DNA of 64,000 nt from Rebecca billardiae RCC1528. Taxonomy: Eukaryota; Haptophyta. Shown piece after piece: positions 52,900-61,778 of this stretch. The stretch spans positions 1,178,001-1,242,000 of the forward strand of contig OZ251231.1 in assembly GCA_965240325.2 (NCBI GenBank), read 5' to 3'. The notes beneath the pieces were generated by a model. It had not been told where the DNA came from. It saw only the letters and a program-made list of their open reading frames with translations, and ran no database searches. A program made the translations under genes and the position numbers. Position 1 is the stretch's first letter. Every line of letters begins with the position of its first letter.

Positions 52900-54205
52900 G
52901 GCTCTCGCTGGGAGTCGCTGGCCAAACGACGCTCGTGCTTCATCATTTGAATCTGCGTGCTCGACGTGTGCTGCTCGCGACCAAGGAGCGCGTCCTAGGA
53001 GCACGTGTAGGAGAGCAATACGGAGACGAACATGCGCAATATGGTGGGATTGGCATCGACAACGACTGGACACTGTCTCCTTCCCCACCCGTCGCTGCCA
53101 TCTCGCCCTCGGACGTGCCCGCGACGCCTCTGCCGCAAGGGCCAGCTGCCGCCGACCAACTTGCGGACCGCTGTGCCGGTCATGACGAGGTCCAGGGCGC
53201 GGCAGATGATGATGCACGCGTGCCCATGGGTGTGTGCGACCCGCCCGAGGTCCCTGCCGGCACCGCCGAGGGGCTCGCCTCCTCCGCGGACGGCCTCGAC
53301 TGTGAGCAACCGTGCAGGCCCGAGCTACGGCCTGACGTCAACGTCAGCGCGCAGCAGCTCGAGGAGACGGCGGTGGCGGCGCGCGCCATCCACGTGCTAC
53401 AGCCCTCGACCAGCTGGCGCGTGGCCGGCACTCGCCCGCGGTACGCATCGGTGCTCGACTTCATGCTCCTCGACCTCCTCCGCACGCTCGTGGTCTCGTG
53501 GAGCTCATGCTTGAGAACTCGAAGAAGCACAAGCCGTTGGTCAGAGTGTTCACCCCTGCGTGCGCCCAGACCGCGCGCGACGGTCGGACGAAGAAGCCCA
53601 AGGCGCTCACGCTCGTCTGCGTGGATGCGCTCGGCATCTCGTTGCGCCACGACTCGCCGCGGCTCGAGGTGATCGGCATCTGGCTGATGACCGTGCACAG
53701 GTGGTGGAAGGGCAAGCACGAGGACATGGAGCGCATCCTGAGCCGGAAGCAGGGCGCGTCGGCGGCGGAGAGGAAGGCGGAGCTGGATGTCGACGACACG
53801 TCGCTGGGCGCCGGCGACGACAGCTGCCCCTTCCGCGACCTCTACTCGCCCCCCGACGCCAGCGCGCCGCGCGCGTCCGCAGCAGGCCGCGTGCAGGTGC
53901 AGCTGCACGAGCAGCGCGTGACTCCTGCTGAGCACGCGATCATCTTGGAGCAGCAGGTGCGCCTGACGGAGCAACAGGTGGAGCTGAACTCGTCGCGCAA
54001 GGCGATCGCGCGCGCCGTCGCCGACGCTGCGCGCGCCAGCTTGCGCGCCAACGCAACCGAGCGGGGGCACAGATCGAGCTGCGGCCGAGCGGGCTGCCAT
54101 GGCTGCCGACTGCGCCGAGTTCGAGCGCGAGAGGAGAGCGGCGGAGCTCGAGGGCGAGCGCGCGGCGAAGCGCGCGCAGTCCGCCGCAGTACTGGTGGAC
54201 CGGTG
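52900..54205 (+). pseudogene. Frameshifted ORF of unknown family, possibly from a mobile element
   Basis: A first frame runs to about 53490 (...VLDFMLLDLLRTLV) and the next continues from about 53500 (ELMLENSKKHKPLVRVFTP). The break coincides with an 8-bp tandem duplication (CTCGTGGT/CTCGTGGA at 53487-53502). The downstream part has a conserved-looking LVCVDALGISLRHDSPRLEV, IWLMTVHRWWKGKHEDM and a Gln/Glu-rich coiled coil, and shifts frame again near 54055. No credible ATG was found. It could be a decayed gene or an element ORF next to the 240-bp repeat. No family recognised. Confidence 0.4.
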
Positions 54206-54464
54206 ACGCCCTCGCGTGGGCTAGGGTACGACGAACGGCGACGACGCCGGTGACACAGAGCACGGGCACGGAAGTCGCCGAACGCCGCCAGTTAGGTCCA
54301 CCGTGCGAGTCGGTCACCGGGGCGCGAGCAGCCAGCAGGCCCAGTCGTCGGGCGTGATAGCAGGCGGCGGTGCTTCAGATATTGTCGTCAGACGACGACA
54401 TACGTGCCATCACTCATCACTGCTCATCATCAGCAGACGAAGCATTTGTCAGCACAGATTACGA

Positions 54465-56174
54465 TCAGCGCCGGGCGCCGTGCCCTGCGGCCCGCTCACG
54501 CGGGCGGACCATGCGGATGGTCCCATCCGCATTGAGCTCAACGTGCTCATGATCGACGTCGTCTTCTTCGCGTCCTCCCGGCACATCGCCGGCAGCTCGA
54601 GCTCGGGCAACTTGGTCCGCGCCGCCCGCACCCATGCGGGCTGGCGACCCACTGGCAGCGCTGCCCTCAGAGTCGTGGTCTGAGCTGCGATGCGCTGAGG
54701 CGTCGGCACCGCTGCGTCCGCCCGCTGCGTCGTGGCCTGCCGACGACGAGCGCTGCCCTTGCTGCCCCAGCTCGGCGCGCTCGGCGCCGCCACGCCCGGA
54801 CACCCCGCCCCCCTCGTCCCCCGGCGGCGCGTCCCCCACGCGCACGTTGAAGTAGGCAAGGGCCGACCGCGCGCTGGCCAGCAGCTCGCGCAGCTGCTCG
54901 TTCTCGCGCTCGAGCCGCTCGAGCTCGGCGGCGCGCGCGTCGCCGAGCCGGACGGGAGGCGAGGACGCGGTCTCGCCGCTCGGCGGTGGTGGTGGTGGTG
55001 GTGGCGGCGGCGGCCCCACCGTGCCCGTCGCGTGCGCAGGCGCCCCGCCATCCCCGCCGTCGCAGTCCGACACCTTGGCGTCACCCACGGCGTGTACGAG
55101 CAATGGCCGCTCGCACGCGGCCGCTCGGCCGGTGGGCTGCGGGAGGTCGGCGTCGGGCGGCGGCGGCTCGGCCGCCGGCTGGGCTCCGTCGTCGTCGTAC
55201 GGGCACGCCACGAGCACGTCCGCGTGCGCCGTGCGCTGCAGCAGCAGCGCCTGCCCCGACGGGAGCTCGCCCGCCAGGCAGTAGGACGGCTCGCCCGAGT
55301 CATCCCAGCGCACTCGCACGACGCGCGCATCAGTGGCCGCGGAGTTGAAGAGCTGCACGTCGAGGAGCGCGCGAGCGGAGGCGTTGGCGCGAGGTGGCGG
55401 GCCGTGCTCCTCGGTGCCGTCCTCCGCCGCCTCCGCGCACGCGCGCGCGTCGCCGCCGGCCGACGCCGCGCTCGCCGCGGCGGCGTCGATCCCGAGCGCC
55501 CGCAGCTCGCGCGCGCACTCGCAGTCCTGCACGAGTGCGCGGCCGACCAGGTACTCGCGCACGACCTCGTCGCTCGGTGGCGGGCGGCGCACGCGCCACA
55601 GGGCGCCGTGGTACGTGAGCAGCTCGGCGCGCGCGCCCGGCAGCAGCGTGACGTAGTGGTGGTCGGCCGACCCGTCGTTCCAGTGAAGGTGCAGAGTGGA
55701 GCGCCCGCCCACGTGTAGAAAGCCGACCTTGTTCACGCGCGGCGTGGCCATGGGCGCGCGGTACGCCCACGACCAGCGCGGCGTGTTCGCGTCACTGCAC
55801 GCCAGCTGCGCGCCCGCACACTCGTGCGCCTCGCACCCCGCGGCCGGCGCCGAGCGATGCGCGGCGTCCGCTCGCACGTATGAGCGCCAGTGCGGGGACG
55901 GGAAGACAGGTGGCGGCTCCGTCGAGCGCGGCGCGAAGCGCTTGAGCTCGTACCAGCGCGGGCGGTCTGGGTCGAAGGTGAGCAACTCGGGCGCGGTGCC
56001 TTCCGGCGCATCGTCGACGCGCAGGGACAGCCCCGCGCACGGCCAGATCACGCCGCACTCGTCGATGGCCGCCTGCAGCGTGCCGTGGAACGATGAGCGC
56101 AGGTCGGTGAGGGGGGACGCGGCGAAGAAGCCGTGGACGAGCGTGAAGTTGATGAGGGCGCGAGAAGGAGGCAT
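54465..56174 (-). CDS. VHL beta-domain-like protein with a coiled coil
   Basis: 569 aa, intronless. Residues about 148-195 (KVGFLHVGGRSTLHLHWNDG, HYVTLLPGARAELLTYHG, ALWRV) match the beta-sandwich of the von Hippel-Lindau protein, including the W-x-D/N...Y-x-x-L-x-P-G pattern. A second, weaker beta-rich segment lies near 280-335 (VRVRWDDSGEPSYCLAGELP). A polyproline run near 390 and a Leu/Glu coiled coil (AELERLERENEQLRELLAS) follow. The acidic, low-complexity C-terminus is not assigned. In animals the domain recognises hydroxyproline; no VHL alpha domain is evident, so E3-ligase function should not be assumed. Confidence 0.6.
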   Translation of the reverse strand: MPPSRALINFTLVHGFFAASPLTDLRSSFHGTLQAAIDECGVIWPCAGLSLRVDDAPEGTAPELLTFDPDRPRWYELKRFAPRSTEPPPVFPSPHWRSYVRADAAHRSAPAAGCEAHECAGAQLACSDANTPRWSWAYRAPMATPRVNKVGFLHVGGRSTLHLHWNDGSADHHYVTLLPGARAELLTYHGALWRVRRPPPSDEVVREYLVGRALVQDCECARELRALGIDAAAASAASAGGDARACAEAAEDGTEEHGPPPRANASARALLDVQLFNSAATDARVVRVRWDDSGEPSYCLAGELPSGQALLLQRTAHADVLVACPYDDDGAQPAAEPPPPDADLPQPTGRAAACERPLLVHAVGDAKVSDCDGGDGGAPAHATGTVGPPPPPPPPPPPSGETASSPPVRLGDARAAELERLERENEQLRELLASARSALAYFNVRVGDAPPGDEGGGVSGRGGAERAELGQQGQRSSSAGHDAAGGRSGADASAHRSSDHDSEGSAASGSPARMGAGGADQVARARAAGDVPGGREEDDVDHEHVELNADGTIRMVRPRERAAGHGARR

Positions 56175-56350
56175 CGTTCAGCCCGAGGCTCCGCACGCGC
56201 CGGCGAGAGCGCCACAGCCCGAGAACGAGAGCTTGCTCACTTGGTGGAGCCAACACGACGACGCGCCTCCGCCATCGTCATCAACTCATCCGCCGTGTAC
56301 AAATCGCGCGGCATTTTGGCGCAGTCTTACCCCCCCCCCCCCATACGTAA

Positions 56351-56396
56351 TCTCGCCTGCCTGAGCTGTGTGCGTCTCTTATTCTTAGTAAACTGT
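56351..56396 (-). repeat. Dispersed 40-46 bp motif, copy 5
   Basis: Reverse-oriented copy, ending AGTAAACTGT. It lies about 100 bp upstream of the EsV-1-7 repeat gene. Confidence 0.85.
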
Positions 56397-56521
56397 AGTG
56401 CTGATTTCACCTCGTCTGCGCTGATTTCACCTCCGCGCTCCACCACGCCAGTGCTTCCGCCGCGCGACGAAACGAGTGCGTCCAGGCTGTGGAGTGGTGC
56501 GCCGCGCACAAGCTGGCCGGC

Positions 56522-57412
56522 ATGGTCGACGTGTGGACCCGCAGGTGCGATGAGGCTGGCTGCACAAAGAGGCCATTGTTTGGCATGCCGGGTGATGCGC
56601 GCGGCAGCCGGTGCGCTGCGCACAAGCTGGCCGGCATGGTCGACGTGGTGAACCGCCGCAAGTGCGATGAGGCTGGCTGCACAAAGAGGCCAGTCTTTGG
56701 CATGCCGGGTGATGCGCGCGGCAGCCGGTGTGCAGCGCACAAGCTGGCCGGCATGGTCGACGTGGTGAGCCGCAAGTGCGATGAGGCTGGCTGCACAAAG
56801 AGGCCAGTCTTTGGCATGCCGGGTGATGCGCGCGGCAGCCGGTGCGCCGCGCACAAGCTGGCCGGCATGGTCGACGTGTGGACCCGCAGGTGCGATGAGG
56901 CTGGCTGCACAAAGCGTCCATTGTTTGGCATGCCGGGTGATGCGCGTGCCAGCCGGTGCGCCGCGCACAAGCTGGCCGGCATGGTCGACGTGGCATTGCA
57001 CAAGCTCACAGGCATGCTTCCGCTGTCGCATGGCAACAAGAGAGATCACGTGGCCAATGGCTCTCCCTCAATGCCCGCCCAGATCGGGCGCAGCAAACGC
57101 CCCCGTACACATGACTGCGATGCCGATGGACATACACGTGCTGCGCGTGCAAGGACCAGCATTGGAAGGCTGCCTGCCAATGCCACGACGGCCGAGCTAC
57201 AAGTCGAGCACACTGTGTCTCCAATGCTACCCATTGTCGTGGCCGTGGGCGAGGTTGAATGCATTTCCTCGGGCTCGGGCTCGGGCTCGATGCTGCTGTC
57301 GTTGGCGGCTCACCATCAACCTCGTCGGGATCTAGTGTCACAGGTGCTCGTCCCGCTGGCACCAGAGCTGCCTGTGGTTTCTGCTGGTCAGATCGAGTTT
57401 CGGCTACTCTGA
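56522..57412 (+). CDS. EsV-1-7 cysteine-repeat protein, 5' end unresolved
   Basis: At least 296 aa from the first in-frame ATG (56522). The frame is open back to 56405 without a Met, and the Cys-x2-His end of a further repeat lies upstream of that ATG, so a 5' exon is probably missing. Four complete units follow the C-x4-C-x16-C-x2-H-x12 pattern exactly (for example CDEAGCTKRPLFGMPGDARG, then SRCAAHKLAGMVDV). They are almost identical at the DNA level, pointing to recent duplication or conversion. EsV-1-7 repeats were named from a phaeovirus gene and occur in the brown-algal developmental regulator IMMEDIATE UPRIGHT; they probably bind zinc. The C-terminal 130 residues are unrelated, with a basic RSKRPRTHDCDADGH segment that could be a nuclear signal. 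Confidence 0.75.
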   Translation: MVDVWTRRCDEAGCTKRPLFGMPGDARGSRCAAHKLAGMVDVVNRRKCDEAGCTKRPVFGMPGDARGSRCAAHKLAGMVDVVSRKCDEAGCTKRPVFGMPGDARGSRCAAHKLAGMVDVWTRRCDEAGCTKRPLFGMPGDARASRCAAHKLAGMVDVALHKLTGMLPLSHGNKRDHVANGSPSMPAQIGRSKRPRTHDCDADGHTRAARARTSIGRLPANATTAELQVEHTVSPMLPIVVAVGEVECISSGSGSGSMLLSLAAHHQPRRDLVSQVLVPLAPELPVVSAGQIEFRLL

Positions 57413-58105
57413 CTCACTGAGGCTCATCAGGCGAATACGACACCAGATCGATCGATTATGATTGATGATATATCATTACGGGCGGGCTGCCGCGGGCGGT
57501 GCGCGGGCGCGGATGGGGATCACAGTCCGGGCAACGGTGTCAAGCTGGGTCTGCGGAAGTAACTTACCCGCGGCCGCAGGCGCATAGACTGATATTAGAT
57601 ATATTAGATATATATATATATATATATTATAGAGAGAGAATGCCGGCCACGTATGTCACGTATGAAATAATGAAATCTGAATGACTTATTCGGCCCGCCT
57701 GATCGGCATCGGCACAGCCGCCTATATATAACTATATATACTCTACTTGAGTAAACTCGGTGTCACGGCCGCCACGACTATAGAGTATACGGCTTATACG
57801 TACTTACTCAGTAGTTACGTTCCGGTTTTAAACTCTTAGGTAGACTAGTTATTTTGTCTAGTACTGAGTCAGTAGTAGTACTAGTAAGTAGTAGCGGTTA
57901 TAGCTACGCCTACGGTCTACCGGGGGAACTCGAGTAGGCTAGGAGCCAGTGTGATATAAGCCTTTTATGTTATTTTGGAATAAGGGTCGTGCTTTTACGA
58001 GATGATCCGTGATCGAGTTGAATCGTCACGACGGCAGAATCGTCGTCCGAGACTGAGCCGCCTGAGACGGTCGTCGCCTCGCTTGATGGCTGGAATAACT
58101 GGCAC
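57413..58105. other. AT-rich intergenic interval
   Basis: TA tract near 57600-57630 and CTAG-rich stretches. No coding signal. Confidence 0.7.
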
Positions 58106-58810
58106 CTACTCCAGTGACGACCATGACTTGGCGTCTCCGGCGCCGATGCGCTCGATCTCGAGATGAAAGTCCCCCGCGACGCCCTCGGCCCAGACACCCA
58201 CCTGCGAGATGGAGCGCAGGTTGTGGGCCGTCACGCACACCTCCTCGTGCGCCTCGTCGCAGCACCTGTGCGACTGCCCCGTCGGGTCCAACGTGTCGCA
58301 ATCTCCCGTGAACGGGCTCCAGTCGTTGGAGAAGTTCGGCCTGAACGGTATGGCAACCGTCTGCCAATCGCGCGTGGGCTGCAGCTTGAACCTGGCCTTG
58401 TACGACATGAACTGAGGGTTGAGCGTGTTCGCGGCGAAGGCGACTTTCCAGCCCTTGTACGCCGGCGTGGAGGAACGCACGCGCAAGAGCAGGTGCGAGA
58501 ACGGCGAAGCGTCGTTGAAGCGCGCCGTGATGCCGAAACCGTCGGAGGTGGCGGCCGTACAGAAGCCAGGCGCCTTGAGCGACGGCACGATCGCGACCGT
58601 GCCATTGAAGACAGCCACCTTGCGCGACAGCTCCACCGAGAAAGACGAGGTAGAGAGGCCACCCATCACGGGGTCATTCGTCAGCCGCCAATGCCACGTA
58701 GTGCCTTCTGCGCCGTCGAAGGAGGCCAGGGTCGCGCCAAACCGCGGCTCTGCGCCGACCCCCCACGCGAGAAGCAGAGGCATCATTATCGATGAGCGAG
58801 ACGCCGCCAT
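58106..58810 (-). CDS. Secreted or lumenal CIA30-like protein
   Basis: 234 aa, intronless. A signal peptide (MMPLLLAWGVGAEP) is followed by a CIA30/NDUFAF1-type galactose-binding-like fold: WRLTNDPVMGGLSTSSFSVE near 40-60 is the family hallmark. FGITARFNDASPFSHLLLRV, WQTVAIPFRPNFSNDW and ISQVGVWAEGVAGDFHLEIE are the typical later strands. Mitochondrial CIA30 assists complex I assembly, but proteins with a signal peptide and several cysteines like this one (CDTLDPTGQSHRCCDEAHEE) form a separate algal/plant group whose role is unknown. Divergent from the plastid-targeted gene, 222 bp apart. Confidence 0.75.
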   Translation of the reverse strand: MAASRSSIMMPLLLAWGVGAEPRFGATLASFDGAEGTTWHWRLTNDPVMGGLSTSSFSVELSRKVAVFNGTVAIVPSLKAPGFCTAATSDGFGITARFNDASPFSHLLLRVRSSTPAYKGWKVAFAANTLNPQFMSYKARFKLQPTRDWQTVAIPFRPNFSNDWSPFTGDCDTLDPTGQSHRCCDEAHEEVCVTAHNLRSISQVGVWAEGVAGDFHLEIERIGAGDAKSWSSLE

Positions 58811-59032
58811 GCTTTGCGATCGCGCGCTCGCCGTCGATGAGTTCGCACGCCGGTCATGGTTTCACGCCCACTCCGCTCCGGACTTCCGGAGGCGCGGCCC
58901 GAACCGGTTATTACCCGGGCGCTTCGGCGCGGAAGGGCGGGATCCAGCGACCTTCGAGAGACTTCATCACCCACCGCGCCCCGTCAACCGGTCATCACCG
59001 GCGTGCACGCCCGACACCTTCCAGAACGCGCC

Positions 59033-59685
59033 ATGCTCGCCGTGCTCTTCGCCGTCCACGCGTTCGCGGGCCCGTGCACTGTCCCACAGCGGTTGGCTAG
59101 GACGGCTGTGACGCACCCGAGCGCTGGTTTGATCACCATGGGCTGTGCGTCGCTCGCGCCTTTTGGCCGATGCGCGCGCGCGCGCGCGCTCTCCCGCTGA
59201 CCGCTCCCACGCAATGCGCGTTGCGACCACCCGGCGCAGATGTGCCTGATGGCATGACAAAAGAGCAGTACGAACAGATGAAGGCGAAGGAGCGGGCACG
59301 GAAGGGCAACCTGGGTGTCTTTGGCGTGACCACGTTCAAGTCGCGCGAGCTGGACGCCCGTGCGGCGGATGAGGCCAAGGCGCAGGGCACCCCCAAGCGG
59401 TACCGCTTCCCGGATAAGGAGTCGGGTAACAAGAACAACTACGTGCGCCGCGCTGGTGGTCGCGAGGCGTTCCGCTCGTCGCAGGAGTTCGCGCAGCTGC
59501 AGCGCGAGCGTGAGGCCGAGCTGCAGCGCAAGCGCGCCGAGTCGGCAAAGGTCACGGGTGCATCGGGCGGCGTCATGAACTTCGGCATGAACTTTGGCAA
59601 GAAGCCGAAGGCGACTCAGGCTGCCCCGCCAGCTAAGAAGCCCGCGGGCGGCAACCTCTTCGGCGGCCTCTTCGGTAAGAAGTGA
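59033..59685 (+). CDS. Plastid-targeted basic protein of unknown function
   Basis: Two exons, 59033-59144 and 59240-59685 (intron 95 bp, GTGCGT...GCAG, phase 1), give 185 aa. Exon 1 encodes only targeting: MLAVLFAVHAFAGP (signal peptide) then PQRLARTAVTHPSAGLITMG (transit-like, Ser/Thr/Arg-rich). Exon 2 starts VPDGMTKEQYEQMKAKERAR. The mature part is very basic with a Lys/Glu coiled-coil section (FAQLQREREAELQRKRAES) and ends in Gly-Phe-Lys repeats (NFGMNFGKK, GGLFGKK). I do not recognise the family. An unspliced reading from 59170 would lack targeting and is less likely. Confidence 0.65.
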
Positions 59686-60224
59686 GCTCTCGTCCGCCCG
59701 GCATCGGCGCCGCATTATTTACCGCGGTCACTATTCAGATGTCGCCCGTACAGTAAGTTTTGAACGCTTTTTTATAGATGCGCTGATATCGAATTCGATC
59801 GATGACGATGATCGATTGATGACGAGTCATGCTTCATATGGAAAAAAAGCTAAAATTTCGACGATCTATAATTAATTAATAAATAACGAGTGTATATTTT
59901 ATTTGTATATTCAGCTAATTATAAGCTGTGTCTGAAGTGTGTACCGCGACACATCTGACTAAACAGTACAATTTAAGTAAAATAACTGATGAGGCTTCTC
60001 TCGGCGGAGCAAACAAAACGTCGACACGCGGGTAGTGCTCTGGCACAGCGTAAAAGAGCCTCGCGGCGTCGCGCCAGGCGAGAGGTGGGAGCGTGTCCGA
60101 CGAGACACACGCCGCTGCCACTCGCCAGTGTCAGTGCCACGGCCGGCGCCGTGTCAGGCGCGCAGGCGGGCGGAGTCCGGCAGGCACTGCAGAGAGCGGC
60201 GGCGGCGGGTGTGGGGTGTGGTGC
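59686..60224. other. Intergenic between convergent genes
   Basis: AT-rich (59750-59990) then GC-rich. No gene, motif copy or strong hairpin seen. Confidence 0.65.
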
Positions 60225-61079
60225 TTAATAGACGGACGTGAAGCCGCTGAGCGACATGTTCTCCGCGTCACCGCGCGCGCTCGAGCCCGTGCCCGCGCCC
60301 AGCACGCTGCCCGCCTCGGAGAGCGTGCGCGCGCGGAGGCCCGGCTTACCGCCGAGGCCGAGAGCGTGCTGCAGCGCGACGTTCGCGTGCTGCTTCCGCT
60401 GCTGCTCTGAGCGGAAGAGCGTGGCGGCGGTCTTGGCGCGGTTGAGCAGAGGCTTGCGGTCCGCGGCCGTGATCGCCGTGCTCGGCGCCGGCATCGATCG
60501 GCGCAGCGAGCCCGGCACGGACGCCGCGGGCGCGCGCGGGGCGGCGGCGTCGGCCTTCTCAGGCACCTCGGCCTGCCAGAACCTCATGGTCGCGCGCAGG
60601 GCGCGCTCGTTGGCCGACGCCGCGAGCTTCTTGGCGAGGGCGGCCTCGATGATCGCCGTCTCCGCGCGCGACGCGTCGAGCTCGCGCGCGAGCTCCTCGA
60701 CCTTCACGTCTGCGCTGAACGCGCGCGCGTCGACGGCTGAGTTCCAGAGGCAGGCGAGCGCTGGCGCGAGGAAGGCGACCAGCTCGGGCGAGGAGGAGAT
60801 GGTGGGGTGATCGAAGCACGACTTGAGGAAGCGATCGAGGCCCTCCTTGCGGTCGACGAGGAACACGCGGTCGTGCTTGTCGGCGAGGTGGAAGCGCGGC
60901 GGCATGCCCGGAAGCTGCGCGTGTTCGCGGCCGAGCGCTTCCCGCAGCGCGTGGAACTGGGAGTAGCGCTTGGTGATCGTCGCCTCCTCGCCATCCCAGA
61001 CAGTCTTGATCACGTACAACACCGGGTCGCTGCGCGCGTCGACCGCGCTCACCGACGCTTCGATCGGGAAGGGGAACAT
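60225..61079 (-). CDS. PX-domain protein (sorting-nexin-like)
   Basis: 284 aa, intronless. The PX domain occupies about 5-115: VLYVIKTVWDG, TITKRYSQFHALREAL (the R-Y-S-x-F phosphoinositide-binding Arg), LPGMPPRF (Pro loop) and DRKEGLDRFLKSCFDHP (second basic contact). An Ala/Glu-rich helical segment (VEELARELDASRAETAIIEA) follows and could be a short coiled coil, then a Ser/Ala/Arg-rich tail. PX domains bind PI3P on endosomes. The protein is smaller than BAR-type sorting nexins and lacks a clear BAR domain. Confidence 0.8.
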   Translation of the reverse strand: MFPFPIEASVSAVDARSDPVLYVIKTVWDGEEATITKRYSQFHALREALGREHAQLPGMPPRFHLADKHDRVFLVDRKEGLDRFLKSCFDHPTISSSPELVAFLAPALACLWNSAVDARAFSADVKVEELARELDASRAETAIIEAALAKKLAASANERALRATMRFWQAEVPEKADAAAPRAPAASVPGSLRRSMPAPSTAITAADRKPLLNRAKTAATLFRSEQQRKQHANVALQHALGLGGKPGLRARTLSEAGSVLGAGTGSSARGDAENMSLSGFTSVY

Positions 61080-61704
61080 TGCTGCTCGCGCGTGGACGCC
61101 GCCGGGTCGCGGTCACACGTCCTAAGGTGGTTGGGTTGCGTCGCGTCCAGACCGTGACTCAAAACCCGGCAATCGGAGCGTTTCTGATGGAAAGCGCCCG
61201 CATGCAAAACGCTCGTCAATGCACCAGCTCGAGCCTGACTTTGATTGGCTGGGAGAATCTGAGTATCTGACGAACGTCGGAGGACTGGTGCACGCGCGTT
61301 TCATCGGAGAGATTCTCACGGGGCGGGGCCCGGTCCAAAATCACAGGTGATGAACAGCAATCCATGGCCGACCAAGGCCGACCGACTCGGACCGGCGCCG
61401 GTCGTGGCTGGCGATGACGACCCGAGTCATGACGCGGGACATGATTCGTGGCGAGACATCAGGTGCTACGCGGCGAAATCACGCCGGCTATTGCCCACGG
61501 TGGGGCAGTGCTCCGCACTCCAGAAGCTCGGTGCATGATGAGTGCATCGTCGACGCGCGCGGACCTGACTCGGCCGGTGGCACGGTGGCACCGACTCAGT
61601 CACAGTGACTCCGGGTACGGTCTACGGATACGGGATAACGGACCGTTATAGACTAGTGTATCAGTCAATTTGGCTGAAGTATTTCACCGCCGGAGCCCCG
61701 CGCC
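61080..61704. other. Intergenic, nothing recognised
   Basis: No gene or repeat stands out between the PX gene and the repeat unit to its right. Confidence 0.6.
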
Positions 61705-61778
61705 TAGGGGGGCCAAAGTGGCACTGTGACGTGACTGACGGTAGGGGGGCCAAAGTGGCACTGTGACGTGACTGACGG
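61705..61778 (+). repeat. 37-bp tandem duplication
   Basis: Two adjacent exact copies (61705-61741, 61742-61778) beginning TAGGGGGGCCAAAGTGGC. The second copy overlaps the start of the larger repeat. Confidence 0.9.
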
